Below are positions 8,487 through 16,577 of a DNA stretch of 64,000 bases, piece after piece. Position 1 is the stretch's first letter; the number at the start of each line of letters is the position of its first letter. The DNA is from Bacteroidota bacterium (lineage in GTDB: Bacteria; Bacteroidota; Bacteroidia; Bacteroidales; VadinHA17). A program made the translations under genes and the position numbers. The stretch is taken from contig JADKBL010000002.1 in the NCBI GenBank assembly GCA_016718875.1, positions 186,001 through 250,000 of the forward strand, written 5' to 3'. Below the pieces are notes generated by a model, which searched no databases, had not been told where the DNA came from, and saw nothing but the letters and a program-made list of their open reading frames with translations.

Positions 8487-9737
8487 ATGCGTGTATCTTT
8501 ATTTACAGGTAATTATGGTAAGTCTCTGATTATCCTGCTTTCACTCGTATTTTCTTATTCACTGGCTGCGCAGGAAATCGATCTTCTCATCAGGAATGGT
8601 CATGTGATTGATCCCCGGAACAATATAGATGAACCGATGGATGTTGCAATTGCTGGTGGCAAAATTCTTAAAGTTGCCAAAGGAATACCGGTAACAGGTG
8701 TAAAGAAGATAATTGATGCTACTGGATTTTTTGTAACACCTGGTTTTATTGATCCACATACTCATGTGTTTGTTGGTACAAACCAGGGATTTGCTGATGG
8801 ATTTTCATGTGTTTCCCCTGATGATATTACCCTTAAAGCAGGGATTACAACTGTAGTGGATGCAGGTACTTCAGGCTGGCGGAATTTCCCTCTTTTCAAG
8901 AAAAATATTATCGATCGTTCAACTACAAGAGTTCTTGCTTTTCTGAATATTGCTGGAGGAGGTATGACAGGATTTCCATCAGAGGAGGATATGAATGATA
9001 TGGACGCAAGGATGACTTCTCTGGTAATTAAACAATATCCAGATATAATAGTAGGAGTAAAACTAGGTCATTACAGGGGAAAGGAATGGACCCCTTTAGA
9101 GAGGTCGATAGAAGCTTGTGAGATTGCGAAGGTACCCTTTTTTCTGGAATGTCACCTGCCTGAGTATCCTCTTGATGAGCTGCTTAAACGAATGAGGCCG
9201 GGTGATATATTCTCACATACTTATTGTACTGCTTCCGACAGGGAATGCATTCTTGATGAGAATGGGAAACTTAAAAGTTCTGTTTTGGAGGCAAAGAATA
9301 AAGGAGTGCTTTTTGATGTAGGTCATGGTGGGGCAATGTTCCATTTTGATATTGCCATACCTGCACTTAAACAGGGACTTATGCCCAGCTCTTTCGGTTC
9401 CGATCTTCATCGTTCAAGTATGAATTCAGGAATGAAGAATATGCTGGAAACGATGTCAAAATTTCTTAACCTGGGACTGAGTCTGAAGGAAGTCATAAAT
9501 ACAGCAACATGGAGCACCGCAAGTGAAATCAAAAGAAATGACCTTGGAAATCTTGCAGCCGGTGCGGAGGCTGATATTGCAATAATCAGCGTTCGGAAGG
9601 GAACATTCGGATACATCGATTCCAAAAATAACAAACTTACCGGCGACAGAAGGCTTGAGGCTGAAATGACAATAAAAGCAGGAAAAGTAGTCTGGGATAT
9701 GAACGGACTGGGTGCTAAAAGCCTGGCAGTAAAATAA
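8487..9737 (+). CDS. Amidohydrolase/deacetylase (Atu3266/EF_0837-like), copy 2, intact and divergent
   Basis: 416 residues, with a signal peptide ending near SLAAQ. Metal-site motifs are DPHTHVF, VGVKLGHYRGKEW, DIFSHTYC, VGHGGAMFHF and GSDLHRSSMN. It differs from the other three copies at the active site. The strand that reads MVDLGG or MVDFGG elsewhere is FFLECHL here, and the HxH segment is HTH rather than HVH. A different acyl or amino acid substrate is plausible. It lies 36 bp after copy 1 and 27 bp before the RidA gene, so it is probably co-transcribed with both. Confidence 0.88.
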   Translation: MRVSLFTGNYGKSLIILLSLVFSYSLAAQEIDLLIRNGHVIDPRNNIDEPMDVAIAGGKILKVAKGIPVTGVKKIIDATGFFVTPGFIDPHTHVFVGTNQGFADGFSCVSPDDITLKAGITTVVDAGTSGWRNFPLFKKNIIDRSTTRVLAFLNIAGGGMTGFPSEEDMNDMDARMTSLVIKQYPDIIVGVKLGHYRGKEWTPLERSIEACEIAKVPFFLECHLPEYPLDELLKRMRPGDIFSHTYCTASDRECILDENGKLKSSVLEAKNKGVLFDVGHGGAMFHFDIAIPALKQGLMPSSFGSDLHRSSMNSGMKNMLETMSKFLNLGLSLKEVINTATWSTASEIKRNDLGNLAAGAEADIAIISVRKGTFGYIDSKNNKLTGDRRLEAEMTIKAGKVVWDMNGLGAKSLAVK

Positions 9738-9764
9738 ATATATATAAGTAAAAAAGATTGATCA

Positions 9765-10226
9765 ATGAAAACAGAAAGAAGGGATGCTATACGGAAAATA
9801 TTTGCATCATTGGCCGGAATTACCGGAATCGGGATAGCAGCTTCTGCTAAAACAGTTTCATCTCCTGAAAAAGAAACAGGAGAGATAACTAATTTTCAGG
9901 ATGTTCCTCTCTTTTCAGGATTCACAAAACTTGGTAATCTTGTTTTTGTTTCGGGACGGGGTAATCGTTATGAAGGTGATATCAAAGTTCATACTGATAA
10001 TGTCCTGAAGGTTATTGAAGGGGAACTAAAGAAAGCCGGTTCGTCTATGGAAAAGGTACTGAAGGTCAATGTCTATCTGAATGATATGAAGGATTTCGAG
10101 GGAATGAATGAAGTATACAAAGGCAGATTCGGAAAGAACCCGCCTGTTAGGACCACCGTAGCCGTTCCGGGTGGTTTACCACCAGCAGATGCATATATCC
10201 AGATGGATTGCATAGCGTATGTCTGA
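9765..10226 (+). CDS. RidA family protein with Tat-like export leader, copy 1
   Basis: 153 residues, about 25 longer than cytoplasmic RidA because of a leader, MKTERRDAIRKIFASLAG, with twin arginines and a following hydrophobic stretch. The YjgF/RidA core contains the catalytic arginine in NPPVRTTVAV. RidA hydrolyses the enamine/imine products of PLP enzymes to keto acids and ammonia. Here the SelA-like PLP gene follows directly, 48 bp downstream. At the position of E. coli Glu120 this copy has Gln (IQMDCIAY); the second copy keeps Glu (VEMDCIAY). Export of a RidA is unusual and fits an extracytoplasmic PLP pathway. Confidence 0.87.
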   Translation: MKTERRDAIRKIFASLAGITGIGIAASAKTVSSPEKETGEITNFQDVPLFSGFTKLGNLVFVSGRGNRYEGDIKVHTDNVLKVIEGELKKAGSSMEKVLKVNVYLNDMKDFEGMNEVYKGRFGKNPPVRTTVAVPGGLPPADAYIQMDCIAYV

Positions 10227-10274
10227 TCATTTGAATAACATAACTTAAATTAATCATAACCTAATCTATTTAAC

Positions 10275-11888
10275 ATGGAACGAAGAGATATAATTAAGAG
10301 TTTATCGGTTTTGCCCTTCGCAGGCAGCGTGATCCCATTGGATTCATTACTTTCTTCTTCAGGCGGACCTAAAACACCTGTTCCCGGACAAAACATCTAC
10401 CAGTCGATCGGAGTTGAGCCGGTAATTAATTGTGTAGGTACCTATACAATAATAGGAGGGTCACTCGAGAGACCGGAGGTAGTCGCTGCCATGCATGATG
10501 CCTCAGGTTTTTTTGTTCAGTACGATGAACTGGCTTTCGGAGTCGGAAGACGTCTGGCTGAAGTAACGGGAGCTGAATGGGGTATGGTATCAGCTGGTTG
10601 TGCGGCAGGAATGAAACATGTGACAGCAGCATGCATTTCAGGCGGCAATCCGGAAAAACTTATCAGGATACCTGATCTGACAGGATTTGACAAAACGGAG
10701 GTTGTTATTCCCAGAAGATCCCGCAATGCCTACGATCATGCTATACGTAATATCGGCGTGAGAATAATAACAGTTGATACTCCCGAGGAAATGGAGAAAT
10801 CGCTGAACAGCAGAACAGCTATGATCTATCTCATGGCGAACAATGAAGTGCCTGCTGATCAGCCATGGTCGCTTGAATCAATTGCAAAAATGGCAAAACC
10901 ATTTAATATTCCTATCCTGGTGGATGCTGCAGCGGAAGACCTTACTTTTCCTAATGTTCATCTTCAGAGGGGAGCAACAGTAGTTGCCTACAGCGGAGGA
11001 AAGGCTATTTGCGGACCGCAGTGTGCAGGGCTTCTGCTAGGTAAAAAGGAAATCCTGATGTCGGCTTGGCAGGCTAGTTCACCACATCACGGACCATGTC
11101 GTGACAATAAAGTAGGCAAGGAAGAAATGATGGGAATGCTGGCTGCTGTTGAAGCATGGGTAAAAAGAGACCATGTTGAAAAGATGAAGACATGGAACTT
11201 ATATCTTGAAAATATTTCTAAAAGGTTATCTTCAGTGAAAGGTGTTACCTGTTCAGTACGTGAACCACGTGGTTTGTCAAACCATAGTCCTTCACTTGTC
11301 ATATCATGGAATCCGGCCGAACTTAATACTAATGGAATGGATGTAGCAGAAGAACTTGCTACAAAACAGCCAAGGATAGCAGTACACAATAATTATCTGG
11401 ATGATTCAGGCAAAACGTCGATTACATTATCATCTGGACAGATGCAGCCGGGAAATGATAAAATTGTTGGTGACAGAATTTACGAAATCCTTTCAAGAAA
11501 TAATTCTAAGCCTAAGGAAATGGCAGCTCCGGTTGCAAACCTTGCAGGCAGATGGGATGTAGATATAGAATTCTACAGCAGCAAAAGCCAGCACACATTC
11601 TTTATTGAGCAGGATGGAAACTGGATCAAAGGTTCACATAAGGGTGAATTCTCATTGCGCGAGATGTATGGTATTTTGGATGGAGACCAGATCAAGTTAA
11701 GCAGCAGTGAAAGGCTGGTAGCCGATAATGTTCCATTTGTATTCTATGGCACAGCTGCTTCAGACAAAATAGAAGGACAGATCTATATGGGTGAATATAT
11801 CGCAGCTAAATTTACAGCCAAACGTCATGAGACTCGACAGAACAACAGACCAATCAGAGTTCCGAAAGGACAACCTCTTGCAACCTGA
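10275..11888 (+). CDS. SelA-like PLP-dependent lyase, Tat-like leader, extra C-terminal beta domain
   Basis: 537 residues. The leader MERRDIIKSLSVLPFAG is twin-arginine-like. Residues about 40-400 form a fold-type I PLP enzyme of the SelA/DgaE group, with the Schiff-base lysine at Lys243 in YSGGKAICGPQ and VDAAAEDLTF before it. Relatives include D-glucosaminate-6-phosphate ammonia-lyase, so alpha,beta-elimination of ammonia is the likely chemistry; a selenocysteine role is unlikely for an exported protein. About 130 extra residues at the C terminus (LAGRWDVDIEF onward) look like a lipocalin-like beta domain that the two paralogues lack. It ends the operon, with a terminator 40 bp downstream. 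Confidence 0.85.
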   Translation: MERRDIIKSLSVLPFAGSVIPLDSLLSSSGGPKTPVPGQNIYQSIGVEPVINCVGTYTIIGGSLERPEVVAAMHDASGFFVQYDELAFGVGRRLAEVTGAEWGMVSAGCAAGMKHVTAACISGGNPEKLIRIPDLTGFDKTEVVIPRRSRNAYDHAIRNIGVRIITVDTPEEMEKSLNSRTAMIYLMANNEVPADQPWSLESIAKMAKPFNIPILVDAAAEDLTFPNVHLQRGATVVAYSGGKAICGPQCAGLLLGKKEILMSAWQASSPHHGPCRDNKVGKEEMMGMLAAVEAWVKRDHVEKMKTWNLYLENISKRLSSVKGVTCSVREPRGLSNHSPSLVISWNPAELNTNGMDVAEELATKQPRIAVHNNYLDDSGKTSITLSSGQMQPGNDKIVGDRIYEILSRNNSKPKEMAAPVANLAGRWDVDIEFYSSKSQHTFFIEQDGNWIKGSHKGEFSLREMYGILDGDQIKLSSSERLVADNVPFVFYGTAASDKIEGQIYMGEYIAAKFTAKRHETRQNNRPIRVPKGQPLAT

Positions 11889-11928
11889 TTTATCATAGTA
11901 TATAATTGATATTTAGTGTATTAAATGG

Positions 11929-11965
11929 GCGGTATCTGTTGTCAGGACAGGTGCCGCTTCTTTTT
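11929..11965 (+). terminator. Rho-independent terminator after the amidohydrolase-RidA-PLP operon
   Basis: An 11-bp stem (11929-11939 with 11947-11957, including two G-U pairs) and a 7-base loop are followed by TTCTTTTT. It lies between the stop of the PLP enzyme gene and the DUF362 pair, so those two genes probably have their own promoter. Confidence 0.7.
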
Positions 11966-12075
11966 AACTGGGTATCTGTTTTTAGCAAGCTGATTTAACA
12001 ATATTTAAGGCTTTGCAAAACATTTTGAATTCTTATTTGTTTACTTTTATATCCCAAAGAAAACCCAGAAAAAAA

Positions 12076-13671
12076 ATGAAAAGACGTGATTTTATCAGGG
12101 TATCATCTGCAGCAGGAATTGCTGGATTAGTAGGAAGCAGATATGATGTCAGTGCATCACCTTATGATACAAAAGTTGACGGTTTTGACCTTCATCCTTT
12201 TATTAAGGAGCATCCGGAAGCGGTATTTATAAATCTTACTTCTGTAAAGGAAAAGACAGATTCCAAAGCTATATATGATGCTGCTTTTAAACTCTCCTCC
12301 GAGATGTTTGTCAAGAGCACCAAAGGTAAAGGTTATCCAAATACAACAAAAATAACCTGTAAGCCTAACTGGACCAGCAGCAGGATTGACAAGAATGATC
12401 CAACAGCCAATATGGGTATTACAACCGACAATAATTATATTGAAGGTTTTCTCAATGGAGTTAAAGCAAAAGGACCTCAGGAGTTTTATCTCAGAGAATG
12501 TGCAACTCCAAATTCATGGGCAGCAAATGGTTATACTGCTATGTGCGAAAGGAATAATTTCAATCTGAAAAATCTTTCGACAACAGATTTCTGGGATTTG
12601 GGGGATGAAATAATCTTTAAGGAGATAAATGGAGTGGTATTTAAAAAAGCTGGATATATGGCTCCCATGAATGCCCCTGGGACTTTCCTGATAAATATAG
12701 CGAAGTTCAAGTCGCACCAGATGGGTATTACTGCTTCTATAAAAAACCTCCAGGGGATTACAGGAAGAAAATTCCATCAGTTCTGCGGAGGGCATTTTGA
12801 TATCTTCAAATCATATGACAAGCGTTATCATGAATTCTTCCAGCCTGATTATATGCAAAGGATAGCTGAACTTCACAAAAAACACGTGGCAGCCGGTATA
12901 CCAAGATGGGACACTGTAATGGACAGACCCCCCTACGGTGGAGGTTTATTTATGGAACAATGGGTAAACAGGATGCTCGATTCTTTCAGTGTTACTCCAA
13001 CTGGTATAAATATAGTTGAAGGTGTATATGGCCGTGACGGTGATGGTTTCGCTGGCGGACCTCATGAGGGGAGAGCTAAGGACTTTATGAGCAATAATAT
13101 TATCTTCGGAAAAGATCCATTCCGTGTTGATATCATTTCTCACTGGCTTGCAGGACATGAGCCTGGTAACTTCGGATTATTCCATATCGGTATTGAGAGA
13201 GGATTGTCAAATGTTCTTGATCCGTTTGATATTCCGGTTTATCTGTGGGAAGATGGAAAAGCAAAGAAAGTGAAACTTGATACATTACAAAGAACTCCTC
13301 TGGTAACTTATTATCTCCGCAGAAATACTAATGGTCAGAATGAGGATAAGTTCCACATGTGTGATGAGCCTTTCGATTATAATTCATGGAAAACAGGAAA
13401 GATAACAAGTGTTGAATCTCCGGCAATAAGGGCACTTGGAACTGATTCAAATGACAAGGTTGTAATGGAAGTATCTGTCCCTCAGAAAGGTGATGTATAT
13501 GTTGATATAATGAACATGCATGGAGAGCTTGTATGGAGAATGCATGCTGACGATCTTGAACCGGGAACTCATCAGGTTGTCTGGGACGGTTTTTCATCTC
13601 CGGGTATGTATAATACCTATGTAAAAGGAATGGGATGTGATGCTGAGAGTGAAATGGTAATCTATACTTAA
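12076..13671 (+). CDS. DUF362 domain protein with Tat-like leader, tandem copy 1
   Basis: 531 residues from the ATG at 12076; an in-frame TTG at 12013 would add 21 residues without family support. The leader MKRRDFIRVSSAAGIAGLVG has a twin-arginine motif. The body is DUF362-like (KITCKPNW, FYLRECATP, INIAKFKSHQMGITASIKN). The last 70 residues (VYVDIMNMHGELVWRMHA, then GTHQVVWDGF and GMYNTYVKGMG) resemble a FlgD-type Ig fold, or the beta-sandwich end of type IX secretion cargo. The function of DUF362 is not established. The copy is the same length as the next gene and very similar, which points to recent tandem duplication. Confidence 0.82.
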   Translation: MKRRDFIRVSSAAGIAGLVGSRYDVSASPYDTKVDGFDLHPFIKEHPEAVFINLTSVKEKTDSKAIYDAAFKLSSEMFVKSTKGKGYPNTTKITCKPNWTSSRIDKNDPTANMGITTDNNYIEGFLNGVKAKGPQEFYLRECATPNSWAANGYTAMCERNNFNLKNLSTTDFWDLGDEIIFKEINGVVFKKAGYMAPMNAPGTFLINIAKFKSHQMGITASIKNLQGITGRKFHQFCGGHFDIFKSYDKRYHEFFQPDYMQRIAELHKKHVAAGIPRWDTVMDRPPYGGGLFMEQWVNRMLDSFSVTPTGINIVEGVYGRDGDGFAGGPHEGRAKDFMSNNIIFGKDPFRVDIISHWLAGHEPGNFGLFHIGIERGLSNVLDPFDIPVYLWEDGKAKKVKLDTLQRTPLVTYYLRRNTNGQNEDKFHMCDEPFDYNSWKTGKITSVESPAIRALGTDSNDKVVMEVSVPQKGDVYVDIMNMHGELVWRMHADDLEPGTHQVVWDGFSSPGMYNTYVKGMGCDAESEMVIYT

Positions 13672-13673
13672 AA

Positions 13674-15269
13674 ATGAAACGACGCGATTTTATAAAGGTT
13701 TCTTCGGCAGCAAGTGTTCTGGGACTAGTCGGATCGCGCCTGAATTCTTCAGCTAATTCATTGAGCGATTCATCGGATGGATTTGATCTTCATCCATTTA
13801 TAAAAGAGCACCCTGAAGCAGTATTTATTAATCTGACTTCTGTAAATCAGAAAACCGATAAGACTGCAATTTACGATGCTGCCTATAAGCTTGCAGGTGA
13901 GATGTTTGTTAAAACTACCGGAGGCAAGGGATATTCAAATAAAACAAAAATAACCTGTAAACCAAACTGGACCTGTAGTACCGGAAGCAAAAAAGATCCT
14001 ACGGCCAATCTTGGTATTACAACTGATCTGAATTTTATTGAAGGTTACCTGAATGCAGTTAAGGCGAAAGGACCGCAGGAATTCTATCTTCGTGAATGTG
14101 CATGTGCATTTCTTTGGAAGACAAACGGATATCAGGAGATGGCTGACAGGAACAACTTCAATCTTAAAGATTTGTCTTCAAAAGATTACTGGGATCTTGG
14201 TGATGAAATAATATTTAAAAAGGTTGACGGTGTTGTATTCAAAGAGGTTGGATTCATGGCTCCTATGACAGCTTCTGATACGTTCCTTATCAATATTGCC
14301 AAGTTCAAAGCACACCAGATGGGTATCACAGGTTCAATTAAAAACCTGCAGGGTATAACAGGAAGGACCTTCCATTCATATTGTGGAGGAAGTGTTGATA
14401 TCTTCAAAACTTATGACAAAAGATATCATCAGTTTTTCCAGCCAGATTACCTTGCTAGGATTGACGAACTTCACAGGAAGCATGTTGAAGCCGGAATACC
14501 AAGGTGGGGAGAGAAAATGGAGAGACCTCCGTTTAAAGGTGGATTCTGGATGGAACAATGGGCTCAGAGAATGTGCGACTCATATAGCGTAACTCCGACA
14601 GGAATAAGCATTGTTGAAGGTATTTACGGCCGCGATGGCGATGGTTTCCAGGGCGGACCGCATGAGGGCAGAGCAATGGATTTCATGAGCAACAACATAA
14701 TATTTGGCAAGGACTCCTTCAGGGTAGATATTATAGCTCACTGGCTGGCCGGACATGAACCGGGAAATTTCGGATTATTTCATATTGGTATTGAGCGTGG
14801 CCTCTCAAATGTTCTTGATCCATTCGATATCCCAATTTATTTATGGAAAGACGGCAAAGCAAAAAAAATAAAACTCGATTCTCTGAAAAGAACACCTCTG
14901 CTTACATATTATCTGCAGCGTAATACAAACGGCGTAAATGAGGATAAATATCACATGGTTGATGAACCATTTGATTATAATTCCTGGAAAACCGGAAAAA
15001 TAGCCAGCAATAAAGTGCCATCAATCAGGGCTTTGGGAACAGATTCCAGTGATAAGGTTGTAATGGAAGTAAATGTACCTTCAAAGGGTGATATTTATGT
15101 TGACATCCTTAATCGCCATGGTGAACTGGTCTGGAGGATGCATGCTGATGATCTGGAACCTGGAACCCATCAGGTTGTCTGGGACGGATTTTCACAGCCA
15201 GGACTTTACAATATGTATGTAAAGGGAATGGGTTGGGATGCTGAAAGAGAGATGGTTATATATACTTAA
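13674..15269 (+). CDS. DUF362 domain protein with Tat-like leader, tandem copy 2
   Basis: 531 residues, starting 2 bases after the stop of copy 1, so the two are translated from one message. It has the same plan: leader MKRRDFIKVSSAASVLGLVG, DUF362 core with KITCKPNW and INIAKFKAHQMGITGSIKN, and a C-terminal FlgD-like domain ending GLYNMYVKGMGWDAE. The copies differ where copy 1 has ECATPNSWAANGY and this one has ECACAFLWKTNGY. The added cysteine and changed loop may alter a site. No CxxC ferredoxin motif is present in either copy. A bidirectional terminator follows. Confidence 0.82.
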   Translation: MKRRDFIKVSSAASVLGLVGSRLNSSANSLSDSSDGFDLHPFIKEHPEAVFINLTSVNQKTDKTAIYDAAYKLAGEMFVKTTGGKGYSNKTKITCKPNWTCSTGSKKDPTANLGITTDLNFIEGYLNAVKAKGPQEFYLRECACAFLWKTNGYQEMADRNNFNLKDLSSKDYWDLGDEIIFKKVDGVVFKEVGFMAPMTASDTFLINIAKFKAHQMGITGSIKNLQGITGRTFHSYCGGSVDIFKTYDKRYHQFFQPDYLARIDELHRKHVEAGIPRWGEKMERPPFKGGFWMEQWAQRMCDSYSVTPTGISIVEGIYGRDGDGFQGGPHEGRAMDFMSNNIIFGKDSFRVDIIAHWLAGHEPGNFGLFHIGIERGLSNVLDPFDIPIYLWKDGKAKKIKLDSLKRTPLLTYYLQRNTNGVNEDKYHMVDEPFDYNSWKTGKIASNKVPSIRALGTDSSDKVVMEVNVPSKGDIYVDILNRHGELVWRMHADDLEPGTHQVVWDGFSQPGLYNMYVKGMGWDAEREMVIYT

Positions 15270-15286
15270 TCAATTATAGGAAATAA

Positions 15287-15315
15287 AAAAAACCTCACTT
15301 TACAGTGAGGTTTTT
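15287..15315. terminator. Bidirectional rho-independent terminator between convergent operons
   Basis: A 12-bp perfect stem (AAAAACCTCACT with AGTGAGGTTTTT) around the loop TTAC. It has a T-run on each strand, so it can end the DUF362 transcript from the left and the PLP/CocE transcript from the right. Confidence 0.88.
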
Positions 15316-15327
15316 GTTATTGATCGA

Positions 15328-16563
15328 CTAAACCACTGCTTTCTGAAGGATCTCCCTTACTCTGCCTGCTACAACATCAACCTGATCAGGCCTGAGAAGA
15401 ACAACACCAATATTCAATGAGTTGCCTCTTCCGCCTGCAATAATGCTGGGTGTTCCTTCCTCAAGAGCTTTTGAAATGTCCTGTCCGCTTATCTTTACTT
15501 TCGACTGGTCCCAGGAAACCCTGAGACTAGGGAATACGTTAGCAGGTCCTTTAGGAATAACAGTCTCAGTTTTTATTGTTGGTATCTTTTCAATTTTAGA
15601 TACGATGCTGCTGATCCTGTCAAGCCATCCCTGCCACTCTTTTTTATGGTCTTTTTCCAGGTATATTTTAAGCGCTGCATACATACCGAAGATCTCCTCT
15701 TTATTTACCTTCTGAGGTCTTCCTATGGGGCATTCATGCGGGCTATTATTAAGTTTTGCAGCCTCAATAAGATCTTTTCTGCCAAATAATAGTCCTGCAC
15801 TTTGCGGTCCCATTATCATTTTACCTCCTGAAAATGTAACAAGGTCAAATCCTATTTTCTGGTATTTGAAAAGATTCTCAACCGGTGGCACATCTGCTGC
15901 GGCATCAATGAAAGAGGGTATTTTATGACGTTTGCAAATCTCAACAAACTCTTCATGCTTTATTTTATCAGGAGGTCCGCCCCATGACTCAGCTCCGTTG
16001 AAGAAAAGGGCCATTACAGTACTTTCATTAATTGAACGTTCCATATGTCCTGCATCCTCAACTTCAACAAGCCTTACACCTGTGTTGCGGACAGACTGAT
16101 CAAAAACATATCTGTGAGTCTTCTGGATGATTACCTCACGTTGTGGTCCCGGAGGATTTGGCAGTGATCTGATCAGCTCTGGATCCTTTCCTGTTATGCA
16201 TGCTGCAGTACCGAGTACCAGAGCTCCTGCAGCACCTGATGTCACCATGGCGGCTTCACACTGAAGCATTTCAGCTATTTTGGCACCAGCCTTATCCTGA
16301 AGTTCGTACATGTTTGCAAAATCATGGCTGGTAGAATTGATTGCCTCAAGCACCTCGGGCATCATAAGCGAGCCTGAGAGATATGTCATAGTAGCTCCGG
16401 CATTAATTCTTGGTATGACTCCAAGCTCTTTGAAAAAATCCCTTTTTGGAGGACTTGCCTTTTCTTTGGTGCTTAATACTGAATCAATCTGCGAAAATCC
16501 TCCCATTGCAACTCCGGCAACAGGCAAAATCGAAAGGTTCTTAATTGCTTGTCTTCTTTTCAT
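15328..16563 (-). CDS. SelA-like PLP-dependent lyase, Tat-like leader, copy 2
   Basis: 411 residues. The leader MKRRQAIKNLSILPVAGVAM carries the twin arginines and is nearly the same as that of the 20290-21501 paralogue. The PLP lysine is Lys248 in FSGGKMIMGPQSAG; FIDAAADVPP precedes it, the usual cofactor-contacting aspartate strand of the SelA/DgaE group. No C-terminal extension is present, unlike the copy at 10275. It is the last gene of the minus-strand operon, 14 bp after the CocE-type acylase, so the pair probably handles the same compound. Likely reaction: ammonia elimination from an amino acid or amino sugar acid (inference). Confidence 0.86.
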   Translation of the reverse strand: MKRRQAIKNLSILPVAGVAMGGFSQIDSVLSTKEKASPPKRDFFKELGVIPRINAGATMTYLSGSLMMPEVLEAINSTSHDFANMYELQDKAGAKIAEMLQCEAAMVTSGAAGALVLGTAACITGKDPELIRSLPNPPGPQREVIIQKTHRYVFDQSVRNTGVRLVEVEDAGHMERSINESTVMALFFNGAESWGGPPDKIKHEEFVEICKRHKIPSFIDAAADVPPVENLFKYQKIGFDLVTFSGGKMIMGPQSAGLLFGRKDLIEAAKLNNSPHECPIGRPQKVNKEEIFGMYAALKIYLEKDHKKEWQGWLDRISSIVSKIEKIPTIKTETVIPKGPANVFPSLRVSWDQSKVKISGQDISKALEEGTPSIIAGGRGNSLNIGVVLLRPDQVDVVAGRVREILQKAVV

Positions 16564-16577
16564 GATTAAAGTTCATG

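Noticed and set aside
10275..11888. Selenocysteine synthase (SelA) function for the SelA-like enzymes
   Set aside because: An export leader, three copies beside amidohydrolases and RidA, and no selB or tRNA-Sec nearby fit the DgaE-like lyase branch rather than selenocysteine synthesis.
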